From: DATLFP01 sp035540955
Lineage (GTDB): Bacteria > Actinomycetota > Acidimicrobiia > Acidimicrobiales > CADCSY01
DNA length: 7,485 nt
Direction: 5' to 3'
NCBI GenBank assembly: GCA_035540955.1
Contig: DATLFP010000131.1
Coordinates: 1-7,485, forward strand
The translations under genes and the position numbers were made by a program. This document shows, in pieces, positions 1 through 6,131 of this stretch (positions are counted from its first letter, which is position 1; each line of letters opens with the position of its first letter). Under the pieces are notes generated by a model. It searched no databases and was not told where the DNA came from. It was given only the letters and a program-made list of their open reading frames with translations.

Positions 1-126
1 CTCACCGACGAACACGATCAGGTCGGCGGCACTGCCGGCGTCGGCCGGCGGTGCCGCTGCCGCTGGTGCCGTCGTCGCGATGATCACCACGACGAGCACC
101 GCCACCCACGGCTTCACTCGTTGCAT
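1..126 (-). CDS. Exported protein of unknown function, N-terminal part only
   Basis: Only the first 42 codons lie in the window; the gene continues past the left edge. The reading starts with ATG (complement of 124-126) and gives MQRVKPWVAVLVVVIIATT followed by an Ala/Pro-rich stretch. This is a typical Sec signal peptide: basic residues at 4-5 (R, K), a hydrophobic core at about 8-19, and small residues around 20-25 with a likely signal peptidase cut near A24/A25. The first mature residues visible end in LIVFVGE, which does not identify a family. A run of seven G on the coding strand (complement of 136-142), 9 bases before the ATG, can serve as the ribosome binding site. The gene follows the large exported protein at 243-1583 on the same strand but is separated from it by a terminator-like hairpin. 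The gene is probably real; its function cannot be judged from this fragment. Confidence 0.7.
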   Translation of the reverse strand, partial: MQRVKPWVAVLVVVIIATTAPAAAAPPADAGSAADLIVFVGE

Positions 127-188
127 CTGCTTGCGCCCCCCCTGGTCACTGCGGTGGAAGACCCGGCTCGTTCGGCCGAGGCGCGAGG

Positions 189-216
189 CGGGGCGGGGAC
201 ACAGGTCCCCGCCCCG
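189..216 (-). terminator. GC-rich hairpin after the exported-protein gene
   Basis: Two perfectly complementary 12-base arms (189-200, CGGGGCGGGGAC, and 205-216) enclose a 4-base loop. The hairpin starts 26 bases after the stop codon of the 243-1583 gene on the minus strand. There is no following T-run, so it is not a textbook intrinsic terminator. Strong GC hairpins without a U-tract are common at gene ends in high-GC actinobacteria. It separates the two exported-protein genes. It could instead be an mRNA-stabilising 3' structure. Confidence 0.6.
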
Positions 217-242
217 TTCGCTGGATCTGCTCGACGTGACGG

Positions 243-1583
243 CTAGCTGTCGATCTCGCCGCCGCCGTCGCTCTCGTCGACCGGGAAGGTCGCGGCACAC
301 GCCTCCGCCTGGACCCAGTTCAGGTTGTTGTTGCCGGCGTCCAGGGCGTTCTTGAGCGCCGTCTGGGCATCGCGGTCCGGACCGGAGGCGACGGTAAGGC
401 CGTTGGCGCCAAGTGCGGCGTCCGCCTCGGCCATCACGTCCTCGACCGAGGCGAACCCCGCCTCGTTCGCCGAGTCCGTACCCGGGGCGTAGATGAGGCC
501 GGTTGCACCGAGGTTGCGGGCGTTCAGCGTCATCGCCGCCAGCTGGGCCGACAGCATGTGGGCCATGTTCGTCGCGCTCGCCTTCAGGACGAAGTTCCTG
601 ACCGCGCTGTTGGTGGTCGGGTCGAAGGCCTGACCGTTGGCCGTTACGAGATTCAGAGCCCGCAGCGCTTCAAGGTCATCGCTGTCGATGAGGGCCTGGC
701 CGTTCTTGTTCGACCAGAAGCCGATGGTGTGCCCGTTACCGGCGCCCAGGCAGAGGTTGCCGAAGGCGACCGAGGTCGTCTGACCGGCGGTGACGGTCGC
801 GGTCTGGCTGGTGGCGGTGATCGCCATCCAGTTCGACTCGGTGGGTGTCGCCTCGGCGACGTCGTACTCGCCAGGCTCGAACTCACTGATCGCGACAGGG
901 GTCGAGTGGGCCTCACCGTCGACGGTCACGCTCCACCCCGCGATGGCGATCTCGCCTTCGTCCCACTCGCCGTTCGCGTTGGCGTCGTAGAACTTGTCCA
1001 CCTCGAGATCACCAGTCGTCGGACCGTCGTCGGTGTAGGCGTAGCAGAAGACGACGTGGCTGATCGCCTGCTGAGCACCGCCCGTGGTCACGGTGCCCTC
1101 CTGCACCCCGTCCACGAAGGGGACGGCATTGTGGTTGTCCTTGCCGGCCTTGACGTACACGCCGTACACGACGATGTCGTCGCTCGTCGCAAACGTCATG
1201 GTGCTGGGATTGCTCTCGGTGCCGGCAGCGCCGGTGCCCGAGATCGTCACGGTGAAGAGGCCGTTGGTGGCGTCCCACAGCCCGTTGAAGCCGAGACCGT
1301 TGTTGTCGAACTTCATGGCGTGGTCCCAGAGGCCCTCGATGCCGTCGATCTCGAGGCAGCCGCCCCAGGCACCGTTCGTGTTCGTCGGGCTGTCGACGCC
1401 ATCGTCCTCGTCACCGAAGCCGTAGTCCTGCTCGCACTCGTCCTCGTCGGTCTCAGGATCATCGACGCAGTTCGCGCCGTTGCCATTCCCGCCTACACCG
1501 GCGCCAGCGGACGCGAGGGGCAGGAACACGAGGGCGAGGACAGCGACGAGAGCCGTGCCGAGCGCTGTACGAAACTTGGTCAC
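243..1583 (-). CDS. Exported multidomain protein: SdrD-B-like module plus G-x-T-x-G-F-W domain
   Basis: A 446-residue exported protein that probably acts at the cell surface or outside the cell. Start: GTG at 1583 with a clear GGAGG 9 bases upstream. Residues 1-28 are a signal peptide with a likely cut after ASA (26) or AGA-type residues (28). Residues 30-70 are a low-complexity acidic stretch with Cys39 and Cys50. Residues about 71-190 form a beta-rich segment ending in the ISHVVFC pattern (174-180), which I recall from other environmental surface proteins. Residues about 191-275 resemble an SdrD-B/prealbumin-like repeat, with the loop DANANGEWDEGE at 200-211 matching the D-x-N-x-N-G-x-x-D-x-G-E calcium-binding pattern. 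Residues about 278-430 open with GHTIGFW (284-290) and are predicted mostly helical. The C-terminus is acidic, with Cys429 near the end. There is no LPXTG motif and no C-terminal membrane segment, so the protein is probably released or non-covalently bound. An adhesive or matrix role is inference. The gene lies downstream of the kinase/regulator operon on the same strand, after a 210-bp gap. Confidence 0.88.
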   Translation of the reverse strand: MTKFRTALGTALVAVLALVFLPLASAGAGVGGNGNGANCVDDPETDEDECEQDYGFGDEDDGVDSPTNTNGAWGGCLEIDGIEGLWDHAMKFDNNGLGFNGLWDATNGLFTVTISGTGAAGTESNPSTMTFATSDDIVVYGVYVKAGKDNHNAVPFVDGVQEGTVTTGGAQQAISHVVFCYAYTDDGPTTGDLEVDKFYDANANGEWDEGEIAIAGWSVTVDGEAHSTPVAISEFEPGEYDVAEATPTESNWMAITATSQTATVTAGQTTSVAFGNLCLGAGNGHTIGFWSNKNGQALIDSDDLEALRALNLVTANGQAFDPTTNSAVRNFVLKASATNMAHMLSAQLAAMTLNARNLGATGLIYAPGTDSANEAGFASVEDVMAEADAALGANGLTVASGPDRDAQTALKNALDAGNNNLNWVQAEACAATFPVDESDGGGEIDS

Positions 1584-1592
1584 CAGCGAAAA

Positions 1593-1597
1593 CCTCC
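1593..1597 (-). promoter_or_regulatory. Ribosome binding site fixing a GTG start
   Basis: GGAGG on the minus strand lies 9 bases before the GTG at 1581-1583. It supports the GTG start at 1583 for the exported multidomain protein, immediately in front of the signal peptide. Confidence 0.75.
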
Positions 1598-1671
1598 ACG
1601 AGAGCTACTGCTCGATCAGCGTCGGTTTCGCCACTCGCTCCCCGCCGGGCCAGGCGACCAGGTACAGCCCG

Positions 1672-1780
1672 TCGGATCATTGCGTCGCACGAGCGGAGAG
1701 ATCCGCTCGTGGTGTCACTCAACCACCACACTCCGTGCTCACCATCATCAAAATTGCCTGTGAACCCCCGAATGATCCGA
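1672..1780. repeat. Distant inverted 10-mers flanking the palindrome
   Basis: TCGGATCATT at 1672-1681 and its exact reverse complement AATGATCCGA at 1771-1780 are separated by 89 bases and enclose the 24-bp palindrome. The core GATCCG also occurs in the palindrome's right side (1700-1705). Repeated inverted words upstream of a gene can be regulator boxes, but at this length chance cannot be excluded. Confidence 0.4.
1688..1711. repeat. 24-bp interrupted palindrome (10-4-10) in the 1584-1793 gap
   Basis: The arms CACGAGCGGA (1688-1697) and TCCGCTCGTG (1702-1711) are perfect inverted copies around the 4-base spacer GAGA. The element lies 82 bases after the stop codon of the response regulator (1794) and 104 bases before the exported-protein start (1583). 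No T-run follows on either strand. It may be a terminator-like hairpin for the kinase/regulator operon, or an operator in the leader of the exported-protein gene. The 210-bp gap otherwise contains no convincing ORF. Its least GC-rich part, about 1735-1785, is the likeliest place for a promoter, but no clean -35/-10 pair could be assigned. Confidence 0.6.
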
Positions 1781-1793
1781 TAGGGCTAGGCAG

Positions 1794-2468
1794 TCAGCGG
1801 TTGATTGCGCCGGGATCGCCCGGTTCCCACCCGGCTCGGCGGGCAGCGGCGACCGCCGCCAGCTGGGTCTTCACGTGCAGCTTGCTGAGGATGGCCCGGA
1901 TGTGGGTGCGGACCGTGGACAGCGCGACATCGCTCTCCGTGGCGATCTCCTCGGCGGTCCGACCGTGGCACAGCCCGCCGAGCACCGCCTGTTCTCGCGG
2001 GGTGAGCGACTCGAAGGGCGCCAGTGTTGCTCGCCGCAACCGCTGGCGATCTCTCATCTCGCTCAGCAGCACGTCCCGTGCAGCTGATGACAGCACCGGC
2101 GCCCCCCGAGACGCGGCCTCCACCATCGTCGCCAGCTCGTCGAAGGGTTGAGCCTTGTCGACAATGCCCGACGCACCGCCCTCGATGCAGGCCCCGAGCA
2201 GCAACGGGTCGCGGCTCGCGGTGATCAGCACCACGGTGGTGGGGATCGCCTGCAGCGGTCCGATGAGCGACGTGGCGAGGCGCTCCGGGCCGAGGTGCAG
2301 GTCGAGGAGCACCACGTCGGGCTGCCGGCTCGCCACCTCCACTACGAGCTGCGGGTCATCGGCGAGCGGCACCACGTCGACGTCCCTGTAGCCGCGCTCC
2401 CGGAAGGCGGCAGCCAGCGCCTCCGAGAGGAGGGCGTGGTCGTCGATGATCAACACCCGAGGCGTCAC
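1794..2468 (-). CDS. Response regulator, NarL/LuxR type (REC + HTH)
   Basis: A 224-residue DNA-binding response regulator. The receiver domain spans about residues 4-118, with acidic pocket D9-D10, phosphoacceptor D56 (in VVLLDLHLG), T83 and K105, so all the usual catalytic positions are present. The C-terminal LuxR-type helix-turn-helix spans about residues 152-214, beginning with SLTPREQAVL and carrying the VRTHIRAILSKL recognition region. Start: GTG at 2468, preceded by GAGGAG five bases upstream (2474-2479). The gene follows its partner histidine kinase on the same strand with a 22-bp gap, so the pair is very probably co-transcribed. When phosphorylated by the kinase it should dimerise and bind promoter DNA. 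The neighbouring exported-protein gene 210 bp downstream is a possible target, but that link is inferred only from position. The stimulus is unknown. Confidence 0.93.
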   Translation of the reverse strand: MTPRVLIIDDHALLSEALAAAFRERGYRDVDVVPLADDPQLVVEVASRQPDVVLLDLHLGPERLATSLIGPLQAIPTTVVLITASRDPLLLGACIEGGASGIVDKAQPFDELATMVEAASRGAPVLSSAARDVLLSEMRDRQRLRRATLAPFESLTPREQAVLGGLCHGRTAEEIATESDVALSTVRTHIRAILSKLHVKTQLAAVAAARRAGWEPGDPGAINR

Positions 2469-2473
2469 TGGGG

Positions 2474-2479
2474 CTCCTC
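2474..2479 (-). promoter_or_regulatory. Ribosome binding site of the response regulator
   Basis: GAGGAG on the minus strand lies five bases before the GTG start at 2466-2468, inside the short kinase-regulator gap. It supports that start. Confidence 0.6.
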
Positions 2480-2490
2480 GCCGCCGTTCG

Positions 2491-3882
2491 TCACTGGCCG
2501 GGCAGGACGACCTCGATCACGGTGCCCGCCCCGGGCGCCGTGTGGATCCGGATCTCGCCGCCGAGCAGCGCGGCGCGGTCGGCCATGCTGCGGAGACCGA
2601 ATCCGGTCGGCGGCGTCGTCGGGTCGAAGCCGGATCCGTCGTCACTGATGAGCAGTCTCGCGCCGTCGCCCGCCCGCTCCAGACGCACCTGCACCTCCCG
2701 GGCGCCGCCATGGCGAACGGCGTTGGTCGTCGCCTCCCGCACGATCCGGGCCAGCTCGGCGTGCGAGTCGGCCCGCACCGGCGCGTCGGGATCGACCTCG
2801 ACGCCGACCGTTGCACGGGAGCGGCGGGCAACGTCCTCGGCCTCGGCCCGGAGCGACCACGCCAGGTCGGCGCCGGCCACGTCCACGAGGGCGGCGACGA
2901 CGCGCCGGGACTCGGTGAGCGCCCGAGTGGCGGCGTCCCGGAGGTGCACGGCCATCTCCGGGCCAGGCGGGTGGCTCGACGCCAGCTGCGACTGGAGGAA
3001 CGACAGCTCCTGGCTCAGGCCGTCGTGGATCTCTCGGGCCAGACGCTGGCGCTCACCGAGCACCGCCACCTCGGTCTGTACTCGCCAGAACCCGCGCAGC
3101 TCGCGGGCCCCACCGATCACGAAGAACACGTACGAGCCCAGCCGCAGGAGGTCGCCGGTGTAGACCCACTCCGAGTAGAGCGACGGGAAGAGGAAGTAGT
3201 TGAGCTGGGCGAAGGCCCGCAGGATGGCGCCGGCACCGAACCAGAACAGCAGCTCGTCGCGTTCGACAGTGGTGCGCCGGAGAAACCCGATGGCGGCCGT
3301 GGCAAAGAGGCCGAGCAGCGCCACCTGCAGGGCGAGCGCCAGCGGGTGGCCGACGATCCTCGGGCGCCCCGCCGCCTCGGGCGACAGTTCGGGATCGAGG
3401 ATCTCGGCGAGGTTGAGCTCGGCCACCATGGCCAGCGCCGCGAGCCCGGCAGCCAGCGCGATCGCGACGGCGGTCCAGACCCGCAGCACGCGAGCGGTGA
3501 CGAGTCGGTCGGGTCCCACCAAGGCGGCCGCCGCGAACGCCCCTGCGGCCACGACCCGTCCGAAGACCGATGCCCAGATCACGAAGCCGAGCGCGAAGTC
3601 GTCGGATGACGCGGTGCCGGTGGCGGACAGCATCAGGTTCACGACGGCGAACGTCACGAACGCCGCGCTCAGCAGCAGGTCGCGCAGCCGACGGAGCTCG
3701 CCGAACCGCCCGATCGACAGGTAGGCGAGCAGCGAGGCCACCAGCGCCTCGCCGGTGTTGAGCGCCACGTGCAGCCGCACGTTCGCGTAGGCGAGCCGGA
3801 CGACCGGTGCGAGCGTGACGACGAGCGTGAACGTCGCACCGAGGACGACAGAGCCGACGACGACCGCTCTGCCGTGCCGCAC
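2491..3882 (-). CDS. Membrane sensor histidine kinase (HisKA_3 + HATPase)
   Basis: A 463-residue sensor kinase of the NarX/DesK class that should autophosphorylate on histidine and pass the phosphate to the regulator encoded next to it. The N-terminal half (about 8-258) is a membrane sensor with about seven or eight hydrophobic segments, near 8-28, 40-57, 69-87, 98-122, 133-153, 180-200, 211-231 and 246-258. It has little extracytoplasmic loop, so the signal may be in or at the membrane. The dimerisation domain contains ERQRLAREIHDGLSQ (277-291) with phosphoacceptor H286. The ATPase domain has the N-box EATTNAVRH (383-391), G1 box DDGSGFD (414-420) and G2 box GFGLRSM (427-433); it is complete to the C-terminus. 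The chosen start is GTG at 3882. The site upstream (GGAG two bases before) is badly spaced, so translation could begin a few codons later at V7-V9. The ligand is unknown. Confidence 0.9.
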   Translation of the reverse strand: MRHGRAVVVGSVVLGATFTLVVTLAPVVRLAYANVRLHVALNTGEALVASLLAYLSIGRFGELRRLRDLLLSAAFVTFAVVNLMLSATGTASSDDFALGFVIWASVFGRVVAAGAFAAAALVGPDRLVTARVLRVWTAVAIALAAGLAALAMVAELNLAEILDPELSPEAAGRPRIVGHPLALALQVALLGLFATAAIGFLRRTTVERDELLFWFGAGAILRAFAQLNYFLFPSLYSEWVYTGDLLRLGSYVFFVIGGARELRGFWRVQTEVAVLGERQRLAREIHDGLSQELSFLQSQLASSHPPGPEMAVHLRDAATRALTESRRVVAALVDVAGADLAWSLRAEAEDVARRSRATVGVEVDPDAPVRADSHAELARIVREATTNAVRHGGAREVQVRLERAGDGARLLISDDGSGFDPTTPPTGFGLRSMADRAALLGGEIRIHTAPGAGTVIEVVLPGQ

Positions 3883-3955
3883 GGCTCCATGATGACGCGG
3901 TGCCTTCCTGGCCGTGCGGCGTGCCTACGGAGCCTCGTGCTCCCGGGGGCGCAGT

Positions 3956-3988
3956 GCCGCGATAGCGGCTCTTTCGGGCATAGTGCCC
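3956..3988 (+). promoter_or_regulatory. Candidate leaderless promoter with two small dyads before the orphan regulator
   Basis: The 108-bp divergent gap between the kinase start (3882) and the regulator start (3991) has no evident Shine-Dalgarno for the plus-strand gene. CATAGT at 3979-3984 matches the -10 consensus at four of six bases and ends six bases before the ATG, the spacing expected if transcription starts on the A of the ATG. No convincing -35 is visible. Two dyads lie here: GCCGC-GATA-GCGGC (3956-3969) and GGGCA-TAG-TGCCC (3976-3988), the second covering the putative -10. These could be operator sites. Promoter and operator roles are inferred. Confidence 0.4.
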
Positions 3989-3990
3989 TC

Positions 3991-4650
3991 ATGGCAGATC
4001 CGGGCGGGCTGGCCAGCCCGCCGTCGATCGTCCTCGCCGATGGGCATCCCCCCATGCGGCGGGGTCTTCGAGCGGTGCTCGAACCGGAGTTCACCGTCGT
4101 GGCCGACGTGGCGGACCCGGCCTCGGCCATCGCGGCGGTCGACGAACACCGACCTGATCTGTGCATCCTCGATGCCCACCTTCCCCGTCAGCGCGAGACG
4201 ATCAGCGAGATCTCCCGCCGCAGCGACGTCGTCCTCACCGCCAGCGTCGCCACCGAGGACGAGGTGTTCGCGGGCATCGCTGCCGGCGCTCGAGGATTCG
4301 TCCTCAAGAACGCCGACCCGGGCCGCATCGGTTCGATCCTCCACGCCGTGCTGCGAGGCGAAGCGGCCTTGCCGCGCTTCATGACGACCCGGCTGCTCGA
4401 TGAGCTCCAGGGCCGGCAGCGGCGGCGGCGGCTCCCTCCGCCCTTCGATCGTGTGCGGCTGACGGACCGCGAGTGGTTCGTGCTCGATGCCCTCGGGCGG
4501 GGCCTCGGCACCGCCGACATCGCCGCCGAGCTCCAGATCACCGCCGTGACGGTCCGTACCTACGTCTCCTCGGTCGTCCGCAAGCTCGGCGTCACCGATC
4601 GAGCGGAGGCCGCCGCCGTCGTCGCGGAACCGCGCCGGCAGGGGCGCTGA
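3991..4650 (+). CDS. Response regulator, NarL/LuxR type, divergent from the kinase operon
   Basis: A 219-residue response regulator read from ATG at 3991. The open frame extends further upstream to at least 3769, but the earlier residues overlap the kinase gene on the other strand and do not belong to a receiver domain. The receiver domain covers about 12-125. The first pocket aspartate is D17, but the following position, normally the second acidic residue, is G18 (ADGHPPM). The phosphoacceptor D61 (in LCILDAHLP), T83 and K106 are present. The LuxR-type helix-turn-helix covers about 153-212, with RLTDREWFVLDAL and the recognition segment VTVRTYVSSVVRKLGV. No kinase gene accompanies it on the same strand. 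The divergent kinase is the nearest candidate partner, and the two could form a branched system. It is followed after 14 bases by a strong terminator-like hairpin. Confidence 0.9.
   Translation: MADPGGLASPPSIVLADGHPPMRRGLRAVLEPEFTVVADVADPASAIAAVDEHRPDLCILDAHLPRQRETISEISRRSDVVLTASVATEDEVFAGIAAGARGFVLKNADPGRIGSILHAVLRGEAALPRFMTTRLLDELQGRQRRRRLPPPFDRVRLTDREWFVLDALGRGLGTADIAAELQITAVTVRTYVSSVVRKLGVTDRAEAAAVVAEPRRQGR
4003..4022. repeat. 20-bp perfect palindrome inside the regulator's first codons
   Basis: Bases 4003-4022 read the same on both strands with no spacer (centre GG|CC, arms GGCGGGCTGG). They cover codons 5-11 of the regulator, encoding GGLASPP, before the conserved receiver begins. In mRNA it could form an 8-bp stem with a 4-base loop starting 12 bases after the start codon. 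It could be an operator, a translation-dampening hairpin, or coincidence in GC-rich DNA. Confidence 0.5.
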
Positions 4651-4664
4651 ACGGCGAGCAGGCG

Positions 4665-4722
4665 CGACTCGACCCCCGGGGCGTCGGGGTCCGGGGGTCG
4701 AGTCGAGCGCTCCGCAGAGCGC
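4665..4722. terminator. Double hairpin between convergent genes, probable bidirectional terminator
   Basis: Two hairpins in a row fill part of the 141-bp gap between convergent genes. The first has perfect 15-base arms (4665-4679, CGACTCGACCCCCGG, and 4691-4705) with an 11-base loop. The second has 6-base arms GCGCTC (4707-4712) and GAGCGC (4717-4722) with a CGCA loop. The plus-strand regulator stops at 4650 and the minus-strand exported-protein gene stops at 4792, so the structure sits 14 and 69 bases beyond the two stops. There is no T-run. A bidirectional termination role is inferred from placement and stem strength. Confidence 0.7.
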
Positions 4723-4791
4723 GATCTGTTGTCGGCAGAGTGCCGGCCCGCGGGAGCCGCCACGCCACCGATTGGAGAGGAGCAGCCCTGC

Positions 4792-6033
4792 CTACGACGC
4801 CGCCGGGGTCAGGATCACGTTGCCGGTCACGAGCTCACTCGAGCTGATGGACATCGCCCCGGCCTCCAGCGCAACCCAGCCGCGACTCGCCTTCAGCGTC
4901 CTGACCGTCAGCGTCAACGTCGCGTCTACGGCGGAGTCGGGGCAGGAGAGCGTCCCCGACAGCGGAGCCGTCTCGGCCCCGACGATCCCGCTCACCGGCG
5001 TGAAGAGGCAGGTGACGTTGAGGATCTTGTAGTTGATGGCGATGTCGCCATTCTCCAGGGTGTCGAACGAGTGGGAACCGGGCTTGCCCCCCGCGCCGCC
5101 CTCGTTGATCTTCCCGCTGATCTTGGCGTGGCCGATCAGGGGATCGGTGTTCGCACCGGGGTCGTCCGGCGGCGGCGGCTCCGTCACGGTCACGGTGAAG
5201 CTGCCGGGCACCGGCGGGAATGACGGCGATCGCCGTTCGTTGATGTTGTTCTGCTCGTCCCAGTAGCCATCGGTCGCGCTGAAGTTGACTTCGAAGGCAC
5301 CGGTTGTTGCGGTGTCGCCTTCGCCGGAGCTCCAGGTCCAGATGCCATCCACCTTCTCCAGGGTGCCCGGCTCACCCGGAGCCAGAGCGAGATCGATCGG
5401 ATCGCCCTCAGCGTCGGTCACGTCGACGGTGTTCTGAGCGGGCGCACCCTGCACCACCTCGATGTCCTGGGTAGCCACTTCGTGCTCAGCATTGGGGGTC
5501 AGCGTGATCGTCCACCCGGTGCCCACGTTGTCGCCCCAGGAGTCATCGAAATACCAGAGGCGGATGGGAGCGCCCCGACCCTCGATCCCGATCGGGCCCG
5601 CCCCGGCGCAGATCCACCGCGGGTCGGTCTCGTTCCCCGGCTTCGTCGCCGACGCGACCTCGTGGCTGTAGAGGAGCGAGAACGCCGGGCAGTGCTTCGC
5701 GGGGTTCGTGCTGAGGCTGGTCGAGCTCATCACGGGATAGCGAAGCGCCCCCGACGAGTCGAGCAGCTCGCCCTTCGGCCCGATACCGACGGTGTTCCCG
5801 AGCTGGCACCCGTACCGGGAAGTGTTGGGGCACGGGTTGATCGAGCCGGTGGCGGTGAGGACGTACCGGTCACCCTCCGCCAATGTCGGCGTGACGACCA
5901 CGGGCTGCGCGGTCTTGTTGGGGATGATGCTGAGCGTGATCGTCGACGGCTCCGCCGACGCGGGTGAGCCGATCAGCGGGAGGGCCGAGAGGGCCACCGC
6001 CATCGAAACGAGCAGGACCTGCCACTTGCGCAC
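4792..6033 (-). CDS. Exported protein of unknown function, beta-rich, Pro linker
   Basis: A 413-residue protein with a clear signal peptide (MRKWQVLLVSMAVALSALPL, then a likely cut after ASA at residue 27). The open frame reaches 6102, but GTG at 6033 is the better start: GGAGGG lies 8 bases upstream and the signal peptide begins exactly there. Residues about 28-180 are beta-rich with Cys68, Cys76, Cys115 and Cys142, probably forming disulfides. Residues about 185-283 look like an Ig-like or cadherin-like beta domain (VDVTDAEGDPIDL near its start). A proline-rich linker, TEPPPPDDPG (284-293), leads to a C-terminal beta domain (about 300-413) with Cys342 and Cys364. There is no membrane anchor or sorting signal at the C-terminus, so it is probably secreted. 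I do not recognise a family or enzyme motif. It converges on the orphan regulator and lies downstream of the amidase on the same strand. Confidence 0.87.
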   Translation of the reverse strand: MRKWQVLLVSMAVALSALPLIGSPASAEPSTITLSIIPNKTAQPVVVTPTLAEGDRYVLTATGSINPCPNTSRYGCQLGNTVGIGPKGELLDSSGALRYPVMSSTSLSTNPAKHCPAFSLLYSHEVASATKPGNETDPRWICAGAGPIGIEGRGAPIRLWYFDDSWGDNVGTGWTITLTPNAEHEVATQDIEVVQGAPAQNTVDVTDAEGDPIDLALAPGEPGTLEKVDGIWTWSSGEGDTATTGAFEVNFSATDGYWDEQNNINERRSPSFPPVPGSFTVTVTEPPPPDDPGANTDPLIGHAKISGKINEGGAGGKPGSHSFDTLENGDIAINYKILNVTCLFTPVSGIVGAETAPLSGTLSCPDSAVDATLTLTVRTLKASRGWVALEAGAMSISSSELVTGNVILTPAAS

Positions 6034-6041
6034 AGAGATTT

Positions 6042-6047
6042 CCCTCC
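6042..6047 (-). promoter_or_regulatory. Ribosome binding site deciding the 6033 start
   Basis: GGAGGG on the minus strand lies 8 bases before the GTG at 6031-6033. It lies inside the upstream extension of the frame that starts at 6102 and argues for the shorter product with an N-terminal signal peptide. Confidence 0.7.
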
Positions 6048-6131
6048 ACCTGTTGACCACGCAGCGCGCGGCGTCAGGGCGACGGTAAGTGACAAGGGGC
6101 AAACCGGGATATGGCCCACCGGTGTCACCGC

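Noticed and set aside
558..1763. Long plus-strand open frame (401 codons) opposite the exported-protein gene
   Set aside because: It mirrors the third-position GC bias of the minus-strand gene, has Arg/Val/Gly/Asp-rich composition without any domain, and the minus strand has a signal peptide, ribosome site and recognisable modules.
1584..1793. Possible cyclic-di-GMP-I (GEMM) riboswitch on the minus strand, suggested by CACAGGCAA followed later by a hairpin and GACGCAA
   Set aside because: The conserved GGGCAAACC is not directly before the hairpin, the hairpin loop on this strand is TCTC rather than a GNRA tetraloop, and the 3' half does not fit. A covariance-model search would settle it.
2446..3609. 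Long plus-strand open frame (387 codons) opposite the histidine kinase
   Set aside because: Low-complexity Arg/Gly/Glu-rich translation with no motif; the minus strand encodes a complete kinase with H, N, G1 and G2 boxes.
3769..3990. Upstream extension of the plus-strand regulator
   Set aside because: It overlaps the kinase start on the other strand, adds about 74 residues with no fold expected before a receiver domain, and ATG at 3991 fits the usual NarL-family length.
6034..6102. Upstream 23-residue extension of the 413-residue exported protein
   Set aside because: It would bury the signal peptide behind an Arg-rich stretch, and a GGAGGG ribosome site lies inside it, 8 bases before GTG 6033.
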